From Sphingobacterium sp. ML3W (lineage in GTDB: Bacteria; Bacteroidota; Bacteroidia; Sphingobacteriales; Sphingobacteriaceae), in assembly GCF_000747525.1 (NCBI RefSeq), contig NZ_CP009278.1, positions 1,674,001-1,738,000 on the forward strand: a DNA stretch of 64,000 nt, written 5' to 3'. The position numbers were made by a program, and so were the translations under genes. The notes beneath the pieces were generated by a model. The model searched no databases. It was not told where the DNA came from and worked only from the letters and a program-made list of their open reading frames with translations. This document shows, in pieces, positions 25,872-35,429 of this stretch (positions are counted from its first letter, which is position 1; each line of letters opens with the position of its first letter).

Positions 25872-27221
25872 ATGAAAGGCAAAATTAGTAAATCATTTTT
25901 AATAACAGTCTTTTTAAGCTTGGTATTATTCACCTCAAGCTTTGCACAAAAGGTCTATGTGTTTGAGTTAAAAGAGGATATAGGGCCAAGTGCATGGCGC
26001 ACAGTGAAGCAAGCTTATGACAGTGCGCAGAGTAGAAAGGTAGATTATGTACTGCTGGAGCTGAATACCTATGGGGGTGCCCTGAATTTTGCAGATTCCA
26101 TTCGAACGAAGCTTTTGGAATCAAAAATAAAAACCATTGTCTATATTAATAATAATGCCGCTTCTGCCGGAGCACTCATTTCGCTCGCGAGTGATTACAT
26201 CTATATCCATCCAGGTGGGAGTATCGGTGCCGCAAGTGTTGTTAATGCGCAAGGAGAAGTATTGCCAGAGAAATATCAATCTTATATGCGTGGACTCATG
26301 CGTTCCACTGCTGAAGTTCGCAATCGGGACCCTCAGTTGGCTGAAGCCTTTGTAGACCCTAATGTATCTTTGCCAAGTATTAAAAAAGATGGACAATTGC
26401 TTACTTTAACAAGTAAAGAAGCCGTGAAGTTTGAACTGGCAAAGGCAGAAGTTATGAATCGCAATATGATCTATAAGGATCTCAATTTAACTCAGGTTCA
26501 GGAAACCGTGTATCGTAAAGGAACAATCGATCATATCATCGGTTTCTTAATCAATCCAGCTGTAAGCGGGATTTTGATCTTGCTGATCATTGGTGGGATC
26601 TATGCGGAGATGCAAGCTCCTGGCTTAGGTTTTGCAATTGCTGTGTCTATAGTTGCTGCTATGTTGTTTTTTGCACCGCTCTATATACAAGGATTAGCTG
26701 CAAACTGGGAGATAGCTGTTTTTGTGGTTGGTATCATATTGATCATGTTAGAAGTTTTTGTTATTCCAGGTTTTGGAATAATCGGTATATTAGGAATTAT
26801 TTTCGTTACTTGCGGTCTGACTTTTAGTCTGGTTGCCAATGATTTTTTAGATTTTAAACTCGCTTATCCAGGTATGTTATTCAATTCATTTTTGTTAGTT
26901 ATAGGAGCCATGGTATTATCGGTCATATTGATGGTAATATTTGGAAAGAGTTTATTGAAAGCCCCCGTCTTTAGACGTCTGGTGCTGAAGGAAGAACAAA
27001 AATCCGAAGAAGGGTATACCTCTTCTGTATTAAAATCCAATTTGTTGAACAAAGAGGGAATTGCAAGGACCGTCTTACGACCATCGGGTAAAATCGAGAT
27101 CGAAGGTGTCTGGTACGATGCAGTTGCTTTAGATGGATTTATTGAAGAAGGGGAGGAGGTCTATGTGGATAAACATGAGAATTACAGTCTGTTTGTCAGA
27201 AGAAAAACGGAACATGCTTAA
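25872..27221 (+). CDS. NfeD-family membrane-bound serine protease
   Basis: The 449-residue protein has a signal peptide (about 1-25), then a ClpP-class protease domain, then about five transmembrane helices (230-340) and a C-terminal OB-fold (NfeD) domain with RTVLRPSGKIEIEGVWYDAV. The nucleophile is Ser99 in NNNAASAGALIS; Lys134 in LPEKYQSYM is the likely dyad base, as in the archaeal PH1510 protease. This is the long NfeD form, usually partnered with an SPFH/flotillin (floA) gene; no such gene is adjacent here. It probably cleaves membrane proteins facing the periplasm. Divergent from the DUF4905-like gene, closed by a terminator. Confidence 0.92.
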   Translation: MKGKISKSFLITVFLSLVLFTSSFAQKVYVFELKEDIGPSAWRTVKQAYDSAQSRKVDYVLLELNTYGGALNFADSIRTKLLESKIKTIVYINNNAASAGALISLASDYIYIHPGGSIGAASVVNAQGEVLPEKYQSYMRGLMRSTAEVRNRDPQLAEAFVDPNVSLPSIKKDGQLLTLTSKEAVKFELAKAEVMNRNMIYKDLNLTQVQETVYRKGTIDHIIGFLINPAVSGILILLIIGGIYAEMQAPGLGFAIAVSIVAAMLFFAPLYIQGLAANWEIAVFVVGIILIMLEVFVIPGFGIIGILGIIFVTCGLTFSLVANDFLDFKLAYPGMLFNSFLLVIGAMVLSVILMVIFGKSLLKAPVFRRLVLKEEQKSEEGYTSSVLKSNLLNKEGIARTVLRPSGKIEIEGVWYDAVALDGFIEEGEEVYVDKHENYSLFVRRKTEHA

Positions 27222-27237
27222 GCGTTCATCCAGATGA

Positions 27238-27273
27238 AAAAAGGCTCTATTCTTACCGAATAGAGCCTTTTTA
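27238..27273. terminator. Bidirectional intrinsic terminator
   Basis: Arms AAAAGGCTCTATTC / GAATAGAGCCTTTT with a 5-base loop and flanking A/T tracts, between the NfeD gene and the convergent FadL-like gene. Confidence 0.92.
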
Positions 27274-27291
27274 TATTATAAACGATAATGC

Positions 27292-28857
27292 TTAAAATTT
27301 AGAACCAATCGTTAGCATGACATTTGTTCTACTGTTTTTAATGTCCACGCTTGGGCTAACCGTATTCCAGTCGCCTTCATAAGTGATCAAATAAGGACTT
27401 TCTTTATAATTGTTGGCCTGATAAACACCGGTTAGATCTAGATAAAGACCACGACCTAGTTTTGCACCTAGACCAGCAGAAATTCCATAAGTCTTATAGT
27501 CTGCGCTTTTGTAAGGATTACCGTTATAGTTGAAACCAGCTCGACCACTAAATACTTGATCAAATAACACTTCACCACCTACACGGACATTGAATGCTGC
27601 TTGATAGGTATCTTTGATGTTAGCGTTCATTTGTTTTTCGTCAGCTTTATTGTAGTTGTTGACATCTCTCCAACGCATACTAGCATAATCCACAAACTCA
27701 ACTTCGGCTGTTAACAGACCCGCACCAAAATATTGCGTAACACCTGCAGATAATTTATAAGGCGTTTGTAAGTTGTAGTCGTACGAGCTATCATAATACT
27801 TCGATCCATAGTCGTGGAATGAAGTACCGGCTTCAGGTTTAAAATAGTTGATATCTGTATAAGCGGTTGATTCATCCGTGATAGACATGAATGTCGGTGT
27901 TTTAGCCGTGAAACCCAAACTTAAAGAAGGAGTCGCTTTATAGATCATACCCAATTTGAAATCAAAACCTGATCCTTGCGTTACTTGTCCGTAATGGTCA
28001 AATAATTCGTAATCAACGTCAACAAATTCTGATTCCGTTGAACCAGGTTTTAAGTATTTGGAATCCGGATTTAAAGCCTCAATACCTTTAGCAGTTTTAG
28101 TCATGCCATATTCCGTAAAAACCGCTGATTTTTCATAACGGAAATCGGTCAAACTAAAGGTAGCACCAATATAAAATTTATTACTATAATTTGAACCGAA
28201 AGATAAGGCAGTTTCAGATTTTCCACCCTTGGTCCAGACGGAGTTAAGTTGTTCGTTATCTCTACCTTCAGCCAATGGGAAATAAAAGTTCTTGTCTTTT
28301 CCAGTAGTTTTATCAAACATGAGGGATGAATTCAGGTCATTTGCCCATTCACTACCATTTTGATCGAACATCTGATCCGCATAGGCATGCGTAATAGAAT
28401 TGTCGCTATTAATACCTTGATAATCTAATTTATTGTTAAAAAGATTGGTTCTATTATAAGCGATACCGACGTTGAAATTCAACCAGCCTCTGGTTAGATC
28501 ACCGCCATATTTTGTTGTTGGCATATGAAAAACTATACCACCATTATCGATGTTGAAGTTGTCGGTTTTACTGTCGCTTTTATTGCCAAAATAGTTACTC
28601 TTATTTTTATTATTTTGGAAGCGAAATGTTGCAGAAGCATCAGACTGATTATAGAATCCTAAACCAGCTGGGTTTCCCGTAATGGAACTAATATCCCCAC
28701 CTAATGCAGTAGAAGCTCCACCCATTGCTTTGAAGCGCGCAGTTCCTCCATTGTCTCCTTGAGAAAATAAAAGTACGTCTTCTGTATATTGGGCGTTTGC
28801 AGTGCCAACCATACCTACAGCAAGTACACTCCCGAAAAGTATTTTTTTAATAGTCAT
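27292..28857 (-). CDS. FadL/OmpP1-like outer-membrane transport protein
   Basis: The 521-residue product has a signal peptide ending GTANAQ (about residue 22). It then shows the FadL-family N-terminal segment with MGGASTALGGDISSITGNPA and GLGFYNQSD, followed by a barrel with alternating polar and aromatic residues, ending in Phe (LTIGSKF). FadL-type channels pass hydrophobic compounds across the outer membrane; Bacteroidota members are often labelled hemin receptor or OmpP1. The start MTIKKILFGSV (28857) gives a proper signal peptide; 16 in-frame codons upstream are Tyr-rich and unlikely to be translated. The ligand is unknown. Confidence 0.85.
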   Translation of the reverse strand: MTIKKILFGSVLAVGMVGTANAQYTEDVLLFSQGDNGGTARFKAMGGASTALGGDISSITGNPAGLGFYNQSDASATFRFQNNKNKSNYFGNKSDSKTDNFNIDNGGIVFHMPTTKYGGDLTRGWLNFNVGIAYNRTNLFNNKLDYQGINSDNSITHAYADQMFDQNGSEWANDLNSSLMFDKTTGKDKNFYFPLAEGRDNEQLNSVWTKGGKSETALSFGSNYSNKFYIGATFSLTDFRYEKSAVFTEYGMTKTAKGIEALNPDSKYLKPGSTESEFVDVDYELFDHYGQVTQGSGFDFKLGMIYKATPSLSLGFTAKTPTFMSITDESTAYTDINYFKPEAGTSFHDYGSKYYDSSYDYNLQTPYKLSAGVTQYFGAGLLTAEVEFVDYASMRWRDVNNYNKADEKQMNANIKDTYQAAFNVRVGGEVLFDQVFSGRAGFNYNGNPYKSADYKTYGISAGLGAKLGRGLYLDLTGVYQANNYKESPYLITYEGDWNTVSPSVDIKNSRTNVMLTIGSKF

Positions 28858-28927
28858 ATAGTTTATATTATAGTAGTAATATAAGAGTGATTGACTATAC
28901 ATCAATCACTCTTATTTATCAATCAAA

Positions 28928-29989
28928 TTATCTTGTACGGCCTCCGCCACTGCTACGTGTTGCGCCACCGCCACCACCTGAAGATCTGGTAGAACCACCA
29001 CCACTATTGAAGCTGCCACTAGAGCGGGTTGGCGGGTTGCTCACTCTTGGTTGTGAAGAACGTGCCGGTTCATATGAGCGCGTCCTAGCTTCTTGGGTAT
29101 TACTTCTACTAGGAGGATTCGATTGCTGTACTCTGTTGGAACTAGTCGAGCGTGTTCTTCCAACAGAACCATTGTTGTAACCAGGTCGGTTTGTATTGCT
29201 GTTGCCAATACGTGTTCTTCCAGACGATGTAGCCCTAGTTCTGTCGGTTGTTGCCGAAGAACGCGTTCTGCTAACACTACTGATGCGACCATTTGCATCT
29301 CTAGATACAACTGCATTCGATCGTGTACGACCTGAAGTGCCACTTGTATTGCTATAGCGAGAGCCTGATCGGCTTCTCGTGTTGTAATTATCGCGATAAG
29401 AAGAACGTGAAGCTAGCTGACGGGATCTATGATTGCCCCAATAAGGACGACCGTATCCACCGCCCCAATAGTTACCGTAGTAACCACCGAAACCGCCACC
29501 CCAGTAGCCACCCATGCCACCGTAGTAACCGCCGTATCCCCAACCAGAATACCAAGGGTTATAGCCAAAGCCAAAACCTAGGCCAACTGACCATCCGCCA
29601 CCAAATCCAAATGATGGTCCGTACATATTTCCGTACCAACCGCCATAGCCCATACCATACCAAGGGTCAAAGAAAGGGTCAAAGTAGGTCATGCCGGGCG
29701 AAGCATAGTAAAAACGATTGATACGATTTGCGTATTCTAAATCCTCGTATTTACCCTCTTCGTATTCAGCATCAGAGTAATCATCACTATAATACCCATT
29801 ATCTTGTCCTTGATCCACTTCATTCTCATCCGTGTAATAATAATCTGGAGCCTGATAAGCTTGTCTTGCCTGGGCATTATTATTATAGACATCATCACTG
29901 TGTGTGATTTGTCTGCTAGTAGTACAGGATCCTAAAGTCAAGGCTCCTGAAATCACAATAGCGCCGAGTAAAAAACTATTTTTTTTCAT
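28928..29989 (-). CDS. Gly/Tyr/Trp-rich and Arg/Ser-rich lipoprotein
   Basis: The 353-residue product has a lipobox (LTLGSC, Cys22), then an acidic Asp/Tyr/Glu stretch (about 35-85). A dense Gly/Tyr/Trp/Phe block (about 95-185, units like WYGNMYG, GYGGYYGGMGG) follows, and a long disordered tail rich in Arg, Ser, Thr, Asn and Gly with recurring S-R-T-R or T-R-S units. Similar lipoproteins occur in Sphingobacteriaceae, but function is not known. The aromatic-Gly block recalls sticky or phase-separating surface proteins; this is only an analogy. It lies 70 bases upstream (in transcription) of the FadL-like gene and divergent from proS. Confidence 0.75.
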   Translation of the reverse strand: MKKNSFLLGAIVISGALTLGSCTTSRQITHSDDVYNNNAQARQAYQAPDYYYTDENEVDQGQDNGYYSDDYSDAEYEEGKYEDLEYANRINRFYYASPGMTYFDPFFDPWYGMGYGGWYGNMYGPSFGFGGGWSVGLGFGFGYNPWYSGWGYGGYYGGMGGYWGGGFGGYYGNYWGGGYGRPYWGNHRSRQLASRSSYRDNYNTRSRSGSRYSNTSGTSGRTRSNAVVSRDANGRISSVSRTRSSATTDRTRATSSGRTRIGNSNTNRPGYNNGSVGRTRSTSSNRVQQSNPPSRSNTQEARTRSYEPARSSQPRVSNPPTRSSGSFNSGGGSTRSSGGGGGATRSSGGGRTR

Positions 29990-30166
29990 AATATACTAAG
30001 TCGTTATGTTCGACAATACAGTCTAATTTACTATCTTAGACCCAAATTTCGGATAAGGGTTTAATCGTATTATCAAAAATAATAAATATTTCTTTTTAGA
30101 AATAACATTCCTTTATTAGACGGAATTCTTAATCACAATGTTACAATAAATTTTTGAAATAATAAT

Positions 30167-31639
30167 ATGGGTAAAGGTATAACAAGTCGTGCAGAAGATT
30201 ATTCACAATGGTACAACGATCTTGTAATCAAGGCTGACTTGGCAGAATATGCTGCAGTAAGAGGTTGCATGGTAATTAAACCATATGGATATGCTATTTG
30301 GGAGCGTATGCAAGCAGTTTTAGATAAGAAATTTAAAGATACTGGTCACAGTAATGCTTATTTTCCTTTGTTCATCCCTAAGTCATTTTTTTCGAAAGAA
30401 GCTTCGCACGTAGAAGGTTTTGCGACTGAATGTGCTGTAGTGACGCATTACCGTTTGAAAAATGATGGTAACGGAAATATTATTGTAGATGAAGATGCTA
30501 AATTGGAAGAAGAACTAATCGTTAGACCAACTTCTGAAACGATTATTTGGAATACGTATCGTGGCTGGATCGAGTCTTATCGCGATCTTCCAATCTTGGT
30601 TAACCAATGGGCGAATGTCGTGCGTTGGGAAATGCGCACTAGATTGTTTTTGCGTACAACAGAATTCTTGTGGCAAGAAGGCCATACGGCACATGCTACA
30701 CAAGAGGAAGCGATCGAAGAAACAGAAAAAATGTTACACGTCTATGGCGATTTCGTTGAGAAGTATTTAGGCGTACCTGTTATTCGTGGTCGTAAAACAG
30801 AGAACGAACGTTTTGCTGGTGCTATCGATACTTACTGTATCGAAGCGTTGATGCAAGATGGAAAAGCGTTACAGGCGGGTACATCACATTTTCTAGGTCA
30901 GAACTTTGCAAAAGCTTTTGATGTGAAATTCACTTCTAAAGAAGGTAAGTTAGAACATGTATGGGCTACATCATGGGGTGTTTCTACGCGTTTGATGGGT
31001 GCTTTAGTGATGGCGCACTCTGACGATCTAGGCTTAGTATTACCTCCAATGCTTGCTCCAATTCAAGTTGTGGTCGTTCCGATTTTTAAAACGGCGGAAG
31101 AGAAGCAGGCAATCGATACATTTATCGATGCTTTGTCTACCGAATTAAAAGCTAAAAATATCTCTATTAAATACGATGACCGCGATACACAAAGACCTGG
31201 GTTCAAATTTGCAGAATGGGAATTGAAGGGAGTACCATTGCGCTTAGCAGTTGGTGCACGTGATATGCAAAACGGTACGGTAGAATTAGCAAGACGCGAT
31301 ACCCAGACAAAAGAAACAGTTGAACAAGCTGGTTTAGGCACTCGAATCGAAGCGTTATTGACAGAAATTCAAGAGAATATCTTCCAGAAAGCATTGGATT
31401 ATAGAGATTCACATATTACAGAAGTAAATTCATACGATGAATTTAAAGAAGTATTAGAAACGAAAGCGGGCTTTATCTCTTGTCATTGGGATGGAACAGT
31501 AGAAACAGAGAAACTCGTTAAAGAAGAAACTAAAGCGACTATTCGTTGTATCCCTTTAGATGCAAAAGAAGAAGCAGGGGTTTGTATTTTCACAGGCAAG
31601 CCATCAACGAAACGTGTTTTATTTGCGAAAGCATATTAA
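30167..31639 (+). CDS. proS: Prolyl-tRNA synthetase, archaeal/eukaryote type (ProS type 3)
   Basis: The 490-residue class II enzyme charges tRNA-Pro. The N-terminus [20 protein letters not shown] and the short length, without the editing insertion of the E. coli type, mark the archaeal-type form. Class II motifs are visible: [36 protein letters not shown] (motif 2) and [14 protein letters not shown] with the motif 3 region [20 protein letters not shown]. The anticodon-binding domain and a C-terminal domain follow. Only three Cys (SCHWDG, IRCIPL, GVCIF) remain of the four-Cys zinc site seen in some relatives. The preceding 177 bases hold no recognised promoter; the Rossmann gene follows 20 bases on. 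Confidence 0.96.
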   Translation: MGKGITSRAEDYSQWYNDLVIKADLAEYAAVRGCMVIKPYGYAIWERMQAVLDKKFKDTGHSNAYFPLFIPKSFFSKEASHVEGFATECAVVTHYRLKNDGNGNIIVDEDAKLEEELIVRPTSETIIWNTYRGWIESYRDLPILVNQWANVVRWEMRTRLFLRTTEFLWQEGHTAHATQEEAIEETEKMLHVYGDFVEKYLGVPVIRGRKTENERFAGAIDTYCIEALMQDGKALQAGTSHFLGQNFAKAFDVKFTSKEGKLEHVWATSWGVSTRLMGALVMAHSDDLGLVLPPMLAPIQVVVVPIFKTAEEKQAIDTFIDALSTELKAKNISIKYDDRDTQRPGFKFAEWELKGVPLRLAVGARDMQNGTVELARRDTQTKETVEQAGLGTRIEALLTEIQENIFQKALDYRDSHITEVNSYDEFKEVLETKAGFISCHWDGTVETEKLVKEETKATIRCIPLDAKEEAGVCIFTGKPSTKRVLFAKAY

Positions 31640-31659
31640 TTATAGTAAATTCATAACTC

Positions 31660-32445
31660 ATGCGTTATCTTATATTAGGTTGTGGATGGGTAGGCGAGTT
31701 TGTTGCTAAGTTATGGTTGGAAGAAGGACATGAAGTCTGGGCTTCGACCACTACGGAAGAAAAATACCATCGGTTAGTAGCCGATGGTATTTTTGTGTTT
31801 AAACAGAATTTTGACGAACAAGCTACTCCCGCTATCGATTTACCGACGGACTTTGATTATATCTTGGTCAGTATCCCGGCAACAAATAAATCAACACAAG
31901 ACGAGTTGACTAGTCGATTTATTCGGGTATGTGATTTTTTGTCTGGAGTCAAATACCAAAAGATGATCTTCTTAAGCTCTATTGGCATCTATCCTGATGT
32001 TTCCAGAGAAATCGATGAGGATACCTTTGAAGATGAGGAACTTCAAGCAAAACTTTTAAGCGCAGAAAAAGCGATAAGTCGATTTCCACGTACCCATATT
32101 TACCGGTTAGGTGGGTTATTTGGTCAAAATCGCATATTTGCAAAATATTTTCAATCCAAAGTGTGTAGCACAGGTGATCAACCAGCAAACTTTATTCATC
32201 TGGAAGATGTGGCAGCACTGATCCGTGCTGGTTTTATCAAGCCATTGCAGCATACCCTGTACAATGTGGTATGTCCGCAGCATCCCTCAAAGAAAGATGT
32301 TATTTTGGCATCAGCACATAAATATGGTTTTGAACAACCAAGCGCTTTCATTGCCGGAGCATCATTTCAAAAAATTGTTAAATCGACACGCTTGCAAAAT
32401 GACCTGAATTATACTTTTCAATATGAATCTCCGTTAGATTTTTAA
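31660..32445 (+). CDS. NAD(P)-binding Rossmann-fold protein (YeeZ-like epimerase/dehydratase relative)
   Basis: The 261-residue protein starts with the dinucleotide-binding motif LILGCGWVGEFVAKLW (GxGxxG). It has the sugar-epimerase-like segments MIFLSSIGIYPD and NFIHLEDVAALI. The usual catalytic Y-x-x-x-K of extended SDR enzymes is not evident: the Tyr of GIYPD is not followed by Lys at the right spacing. It thus resembles E. coli YeeZ, an SDR-related protein without proven activity. It sits 20 bases after proS and 40 bases before the Cys/Met enzyme, probably in one transcript. Confidence 0.75.
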   Translation: MRYLILGCGWVGEFVAKLWLEEGHEVWASTTTEEKYHRLVADGIFVFKQNFDEQATPAIDLPTDFDYILVSIPATNKSTQDELTSRFIRVCDFLSGVKYQKMIFLSSIGIYPDVSREIDEDTFEDEELQAKLLSAEKAISRFPRTHIYRLGGLFGQNRIFAKYFQSKVCSTGDQPANFIHLEDVAALIRAGFIKPLQHTLYNVVCPQHPSKKDVILASAHKYGFEQPSAFIAGASFQKIVKSTRLQNDLNYTFQYESPLDF

Positions 32446-32485
32446 TAAATTTACGTTTTACGAATTACATTTAAATATCATTAAT

Positions 32486-33631
32486 ATGGCATATAAATTT
32501 GCAACTAAGGCGATTCATGCTGGTCAACAATCGGACCCTACAACGGGTGCGGTGATGACTCCTATATATCAGACATCCACTTACCAACAAGCCTCTCCTG
32601 GAGAACATAAAGGATATGAGTACTCAAGAGGAACTAATCCTACACGTAAGGCTTTGGAAGATTGTTTGGCAGCGCTAGAAAACGGGCAACATGGCCTCGC
32701 ATTTTCAAGTGGTATGGCAGCGACAGACTGTGTTTTGCGTTTGCTGAAACCAGGCGACGAAGTAGTAACAGGTGATGATCTCTATGGTGGTTCTTATCGT
32801 ATTTTTACAAAAGTATATGAGGTGTATGGTATTACCTTCAAATTTGTCAATACTTCAGATGTGGAGGCCGTACGTGCAGCAATCTCTGATAAGACTAAAT
32901 TGATTTGGGTTGAAACACCAACGAACCCGACATTAAAACTGGCGGATATCGAAGCTATTGGACAGGTGGCAAAAGAGAAAAAAGTACTTTATGTCGTGGA
33001 CAACACCTTTGCTTCTCCTTATCTGCAGAATCCGTTGGATCTAGGAGCGGATATTGTCATGCACTCCGCAACCAAATACATCAATGGTCACTCGGATGTC
33101 GTCATGGGCGCATTGGTCATGAATTCTGATGAGCTATATAAGCAGTTGTTCTTCTTTTACAACGCCGTAGGGGGCACTCCTGGTCCACAGGACTCTTTCC
33201 TAGCACTTCGTGGTATCAAAACTTTACATTTACGTATGGAAGCGCATTGTGCTAATGGACGTAAAGTAGCGGAGTACCTAAAAAATCATCCCAAAGTTGA
33301 AAAAATATATTGGCCAGGTTTTGAAGACCATCCAGGACATGAAATTGCTAAAAAGCAAATGCGTGATTTTGGAGGTATGATTTCCATTGTTCTGAAAGGT
33401 GCTGATTTGAAAGAAACATTCCGTATTTCTTCGCAATTCAAAGTATTTACCTTGGCAGAGTCCTTAGGAGGAGTAGAATCATTGATCAACCATCCAGCAA
33501 CCATGACACACGGCTCAATTCCGAAAGAAATACGTGAAAAAGTGGGCGTTGTCGATAATTTGATCCGGATATCTGTCGGAATAGAAGATGCGGATGATCT
33601 GATTGCAGATCTTGAGCAAGCTTTAGTATAA
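32486..33631 (+). CDS. metB: Cystathionine gamma-synthase / lyase family PLP enzyme
   Basis: The 381-residue trans-sulfuration enzyme has the family start FATKAIHAGQQSDPTTGAV, a PIYQTSTY segment, YEYSRGTNPTR (phosphate binding), AFSSGMAATDCVLRLLKPGD, and the PLP lysine K197 in SATKYINGHSDVVMG. The end SLGGVESLINHPATMTHGSI is also conserved. Family members either join cysteine with an activated homoserine (MetB) or cleave cystathionine (MetC/gamma-lyase). Sequence reading alone does not separate them, so the symbol is provisional. No adjacent methionine genes or S-box leader are seen. A terminator-like hairpin follows. Confidence 0.85.
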   Translation: MAYKFATKAIHAGQQSDPTTGAVMTPIYQTSTYQQASPGEHKGYEYSRGTNPTRKALEDCLAALENGQHGLAFSSGMAATDCVLRLLKPGDEVVTGDDLYGGSYRIFTKVYEVYGITFKFVNTSDVEAVRAAISDKTKLIWVETPTNPTLKLADIEAIGQVAKEKKVLYVVDNTFASPYLQNPLDLGADIVMHSATKYINGHSDVVMGALVMNSDELYKQLFFFYNAVGGTPGPQDSFLALRGIKTLHLRMEAHCANGRKVAEYLKNHPKVEKIYWPGFEDHPGHEIAKKQMRDFGGMISIVLKGADLKETFRISSQFKVFTLAESLGGVESLINHPATMTHGSIPKEIREKVGVVDNLIRISVGIEDADDLIADLEQALV

Positions 33632-33652
33632 ATATAGATAGAAAAAAGAATG

Positions 33653-33699
33653 ACCATCAGTTCCCGCTTACAATTTGTGCGCTGGTGCTGATGGTTTTT
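33653..33699 (+). terminator. Likely terminator after metB-type gene
   Basis: ACCATCAG (33653-33660) pairs with CTGATGGT (33688-33695), followed by a T-run. The loop is long (27 bases) and may hold a small inner pairing, so strength is uncertain. Confidence 0.6.
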
Positions 33700-33710
33700 A
33701 GTTGATATAA

Positions 33711-34487
33711 ATGGCAGATTTTAATATTAAGGATTTTTTAGATAAGAAAGTCGAAGAGTATAATCAACCTAATTTTATTCCGAATGATCCAATCTGCATA
33801 CCTCACCGCTTCCAAAAGCAAGAGGATGTTGAAATTATGGGTTTTATAGCGGCAATTTTAGCTTGGGGACAACGGAAGACCATCATTAATAAATGCACGG
33901 AACTGATCGAGCGGATGGACGGGAGCCCACATGATTTCATCATGAACCATCAAGACACCGATCTTAAGCAATTACTGGGTTTTAAGCACCGCACGTTTAA
34001 TGACACCGATCTATTGTATTTTATTCAGTTTTTCCGATACCATTATAGTCACTTTCCTTCTTTGGAAGATGCTTTTTTAATCGGTCAGGAAAACTCCAAG
34101 AACGTTATTCTTGAAAAAGCTTTGGATGAGTTTAAAAATTATTTTTTTTCAATGCCCGATTTTCCGGTAAGAACAAGAAAGCATATCAGTTCTCCTGCTC
34201 AAAAATCGAGTGTTAAACGCATCAATATGTTTTTGAGGTGGATGGTGCGCAAGGATGATAAAGGTGTAGATTTTGGGATTTGGAAACGGTTGAATCAAAA
34301 GGACCTCATCTGTCCATGTGATGTGCATGTGGAGCGTGTGGCTCGTAAATTTGGATTGATTACCTTAGATAAGGTCAATTGGAAAACAGCGCTGGAACTA
34401 ACGGGTAATTTAAGACAGTTGGATCCACTGGATCCAGTAAAATATGATTTTGCCTTGTTTGGTCTAGGGGTAGAAAGAGAGCTTTAA
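33711..34487 (+). CDS. TIGR02757 (DUF2400) family protein
   Basis: The 258-residue soluble protein matches the TIGR02757 pattern. N-terminal FLDKKVEEYNQPNFIPNDPI is followed by VEIMGFIAAILAWGQRKTII, then PVRTRKHISSPAQKSSVKR and LRWMVRKDDKGVDFGIW, and a helical tail LRQLDPLDPVKYDFALFGLG. The late helical part (CPCDVHVERVARKFGLI) recalls the helix-hairpin region of base-excision glycosylases, but catalytic residues are not clear. The function is not established. The stop codon lies at the base of the following terminator hairpin. Confidence 0.88.
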   Translation: MADFNIKDFLDKKVEEYNQPNFIPNDPICIPHRFQKQEDVEIMGFIAAILAWGQRKTIINKCTELIERMDGSPHDFIMNHQDTDLKQLLGFKHRTFNDTDLLYFIQFFRYHYSHFPSLEDAFLIGQENSKNVILEKALDEFKNYFFSMPDFPVRTRKHISSPAQKSSVKRINMFLRWMVRKDDKGVDFGIWKRLNQKDLICPCDVHVERVARKFGLITLDKVNWKTALELTGNLRQLDPLDPVKYDFALFGLGVEREL

Positions 34488-34523
34488 AACAGATCCGAGA
34501 GCAATGGTTGTCGGATCTGTTTT
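34486..34523 (+). terminator. Intrinsic terminator
   Basis: AAAACAGATCCGA (34486-34498) and TCGGATCTGTTTT (34511-34523) form a perfect 13-base stem overlapping the TIGR02757 stop codon. Confidence 0.88.
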
Positions 34524-34524
34524 G

Positions 34525-34550
34525 CACCCCTTACGAGGTGTTAAGGGGTG
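34525..34550. terminator. Second hairpin, at the LysR 3' end
   Basis: CACCCCTTA (34525-34533) and TAAGGGGTG (34542-34550) form a perfect 9-base stem. It abuts the previous terminator and includes the last codons and stop of the LysR gene, so it may serve the minus strand. Confidence 0.6.
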
Positions 34551-35416
34551 TAATATTCTTTTATCGCATCAATGAATTGCTGTAGAACCGGATGTTGGCT
34601 TTGATGGTCATAGGCTAAAATAACCTCAGTCTGAATATCCTGTTCTTTTAACGGATGGAAATCCAAGGCCAATTCCGTTTGCTGTTGTGATACCGAAGTG
34701 GGGGCAAACGCAATCCCCAATCCATTAGCCACAAGTTCCAATATGGAATGCATGGTGTTGCACTCATGTGCAATTTGAGGATGAAAACCGATACGGTTTG
34801 CGCATGCTATGATTTGGTTATGGTAATCATCGGCGTAATTTGAATTGTAGGAGATGAAATCTTCCTGCATCAACGTAATGGCATTAATATCCTTTTTCCA
34901 ACCTTTAGGTGTTGCTAAGCAAAACGAATCCTTAAACAGGGATAAGATCTGAAGATTTGTGGTAAATATCGGTGCACGTAATATTCCAAGATCCAGTTTA
35001 CCGCTCTCTAATGCTTTTTTTTGCTTTTGAGAAGAGGTTTCATAGAGGTAAACATGTAAATAGGGGAACTCTTTCTTGATTTTTTTTAAAATATGTGCTA
35101 ACATATTTTTTGGTGTTGAACTGATGTAGCCTAGCCTAAAATCGCCAGATATGGCATGGTGCAACTGCTTAGTCATCAGTTTAGCCTTCTCCAATTGTTG
35201 CATCAATTGATCGCATTCCTTTAAAAAATAACGACCTGCATTTGTTATTTCTACACGCTTGTTGTTGCGGTAAAACAAAATAACCCCCAATTCTTTCTCC
35301 AAATCTTTGATTTGACGGGTAAGTGGCGGTTGCGATATATGCAGTTTTTCCGCCGCACGACCAAAGTGCAGTTCTTCAGCTACTGCTTTAAAATAATGTA
35401 AATGTCTTAATTCCAT
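34541..35416 (-). CDS. LysR family transcriptional regulator
   Basis: The 291-residue protein has the N-terminal winged helix-turn-helix typical of LysR proteins: MELRHLHYFKAVAEELHFGR, then AAEKLHISQPPLTRQIKDLE, then a substrate-binding-like domain (about 88-290). The HTH closely follows the CbbR/BenM-type pattern. The start is ATG 35416; an upstream in-frame TTG adds four residues only. It is divergent from a methyltransferase gene with 91 bases between them, holding a 20-base dyad and three GTATTAA repeats. LysR regulators usually control such a neighbour and themselves. The inducer is unknown. Confidence 0.93.
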   Translation of the reverse strand: MELRHLHYFKAVAEELHFGRAAEKLHISQPPLTRQIKDLEKELGVILFYRNNKRVEITNAGRYFLKECDQLMQQLEKAKLMTKQLHHAISGDFRLGYISSTPKNMLAHILKKIKKEFPYLHVYLYETSSQKQKKALESGKLDLGILRAPIFTTNLQILSLFKDSFCLATPKGWKKDINAITLMQEDFISYNSNYADDYHNQIIACANRIGFHPQIAHECNTMHSILELVANGLGIAFAPTSVSQQQTELALDFHPLKEQDIQTEVILAYDHQSQHPVLQQFIDAIKEYYTP

Positions 35417-35429
35417 CGATACTTGCAAG

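Noticed and set aside
29323..29721. A 132-codon open frame on the plus strand opposite the Gly-rich lipoprotein
   Set aside because: It is the antisense of a low-complexity Gly/Arg/Ser gene, which leaves long open frames by composition. Its product has no family-like pattern.
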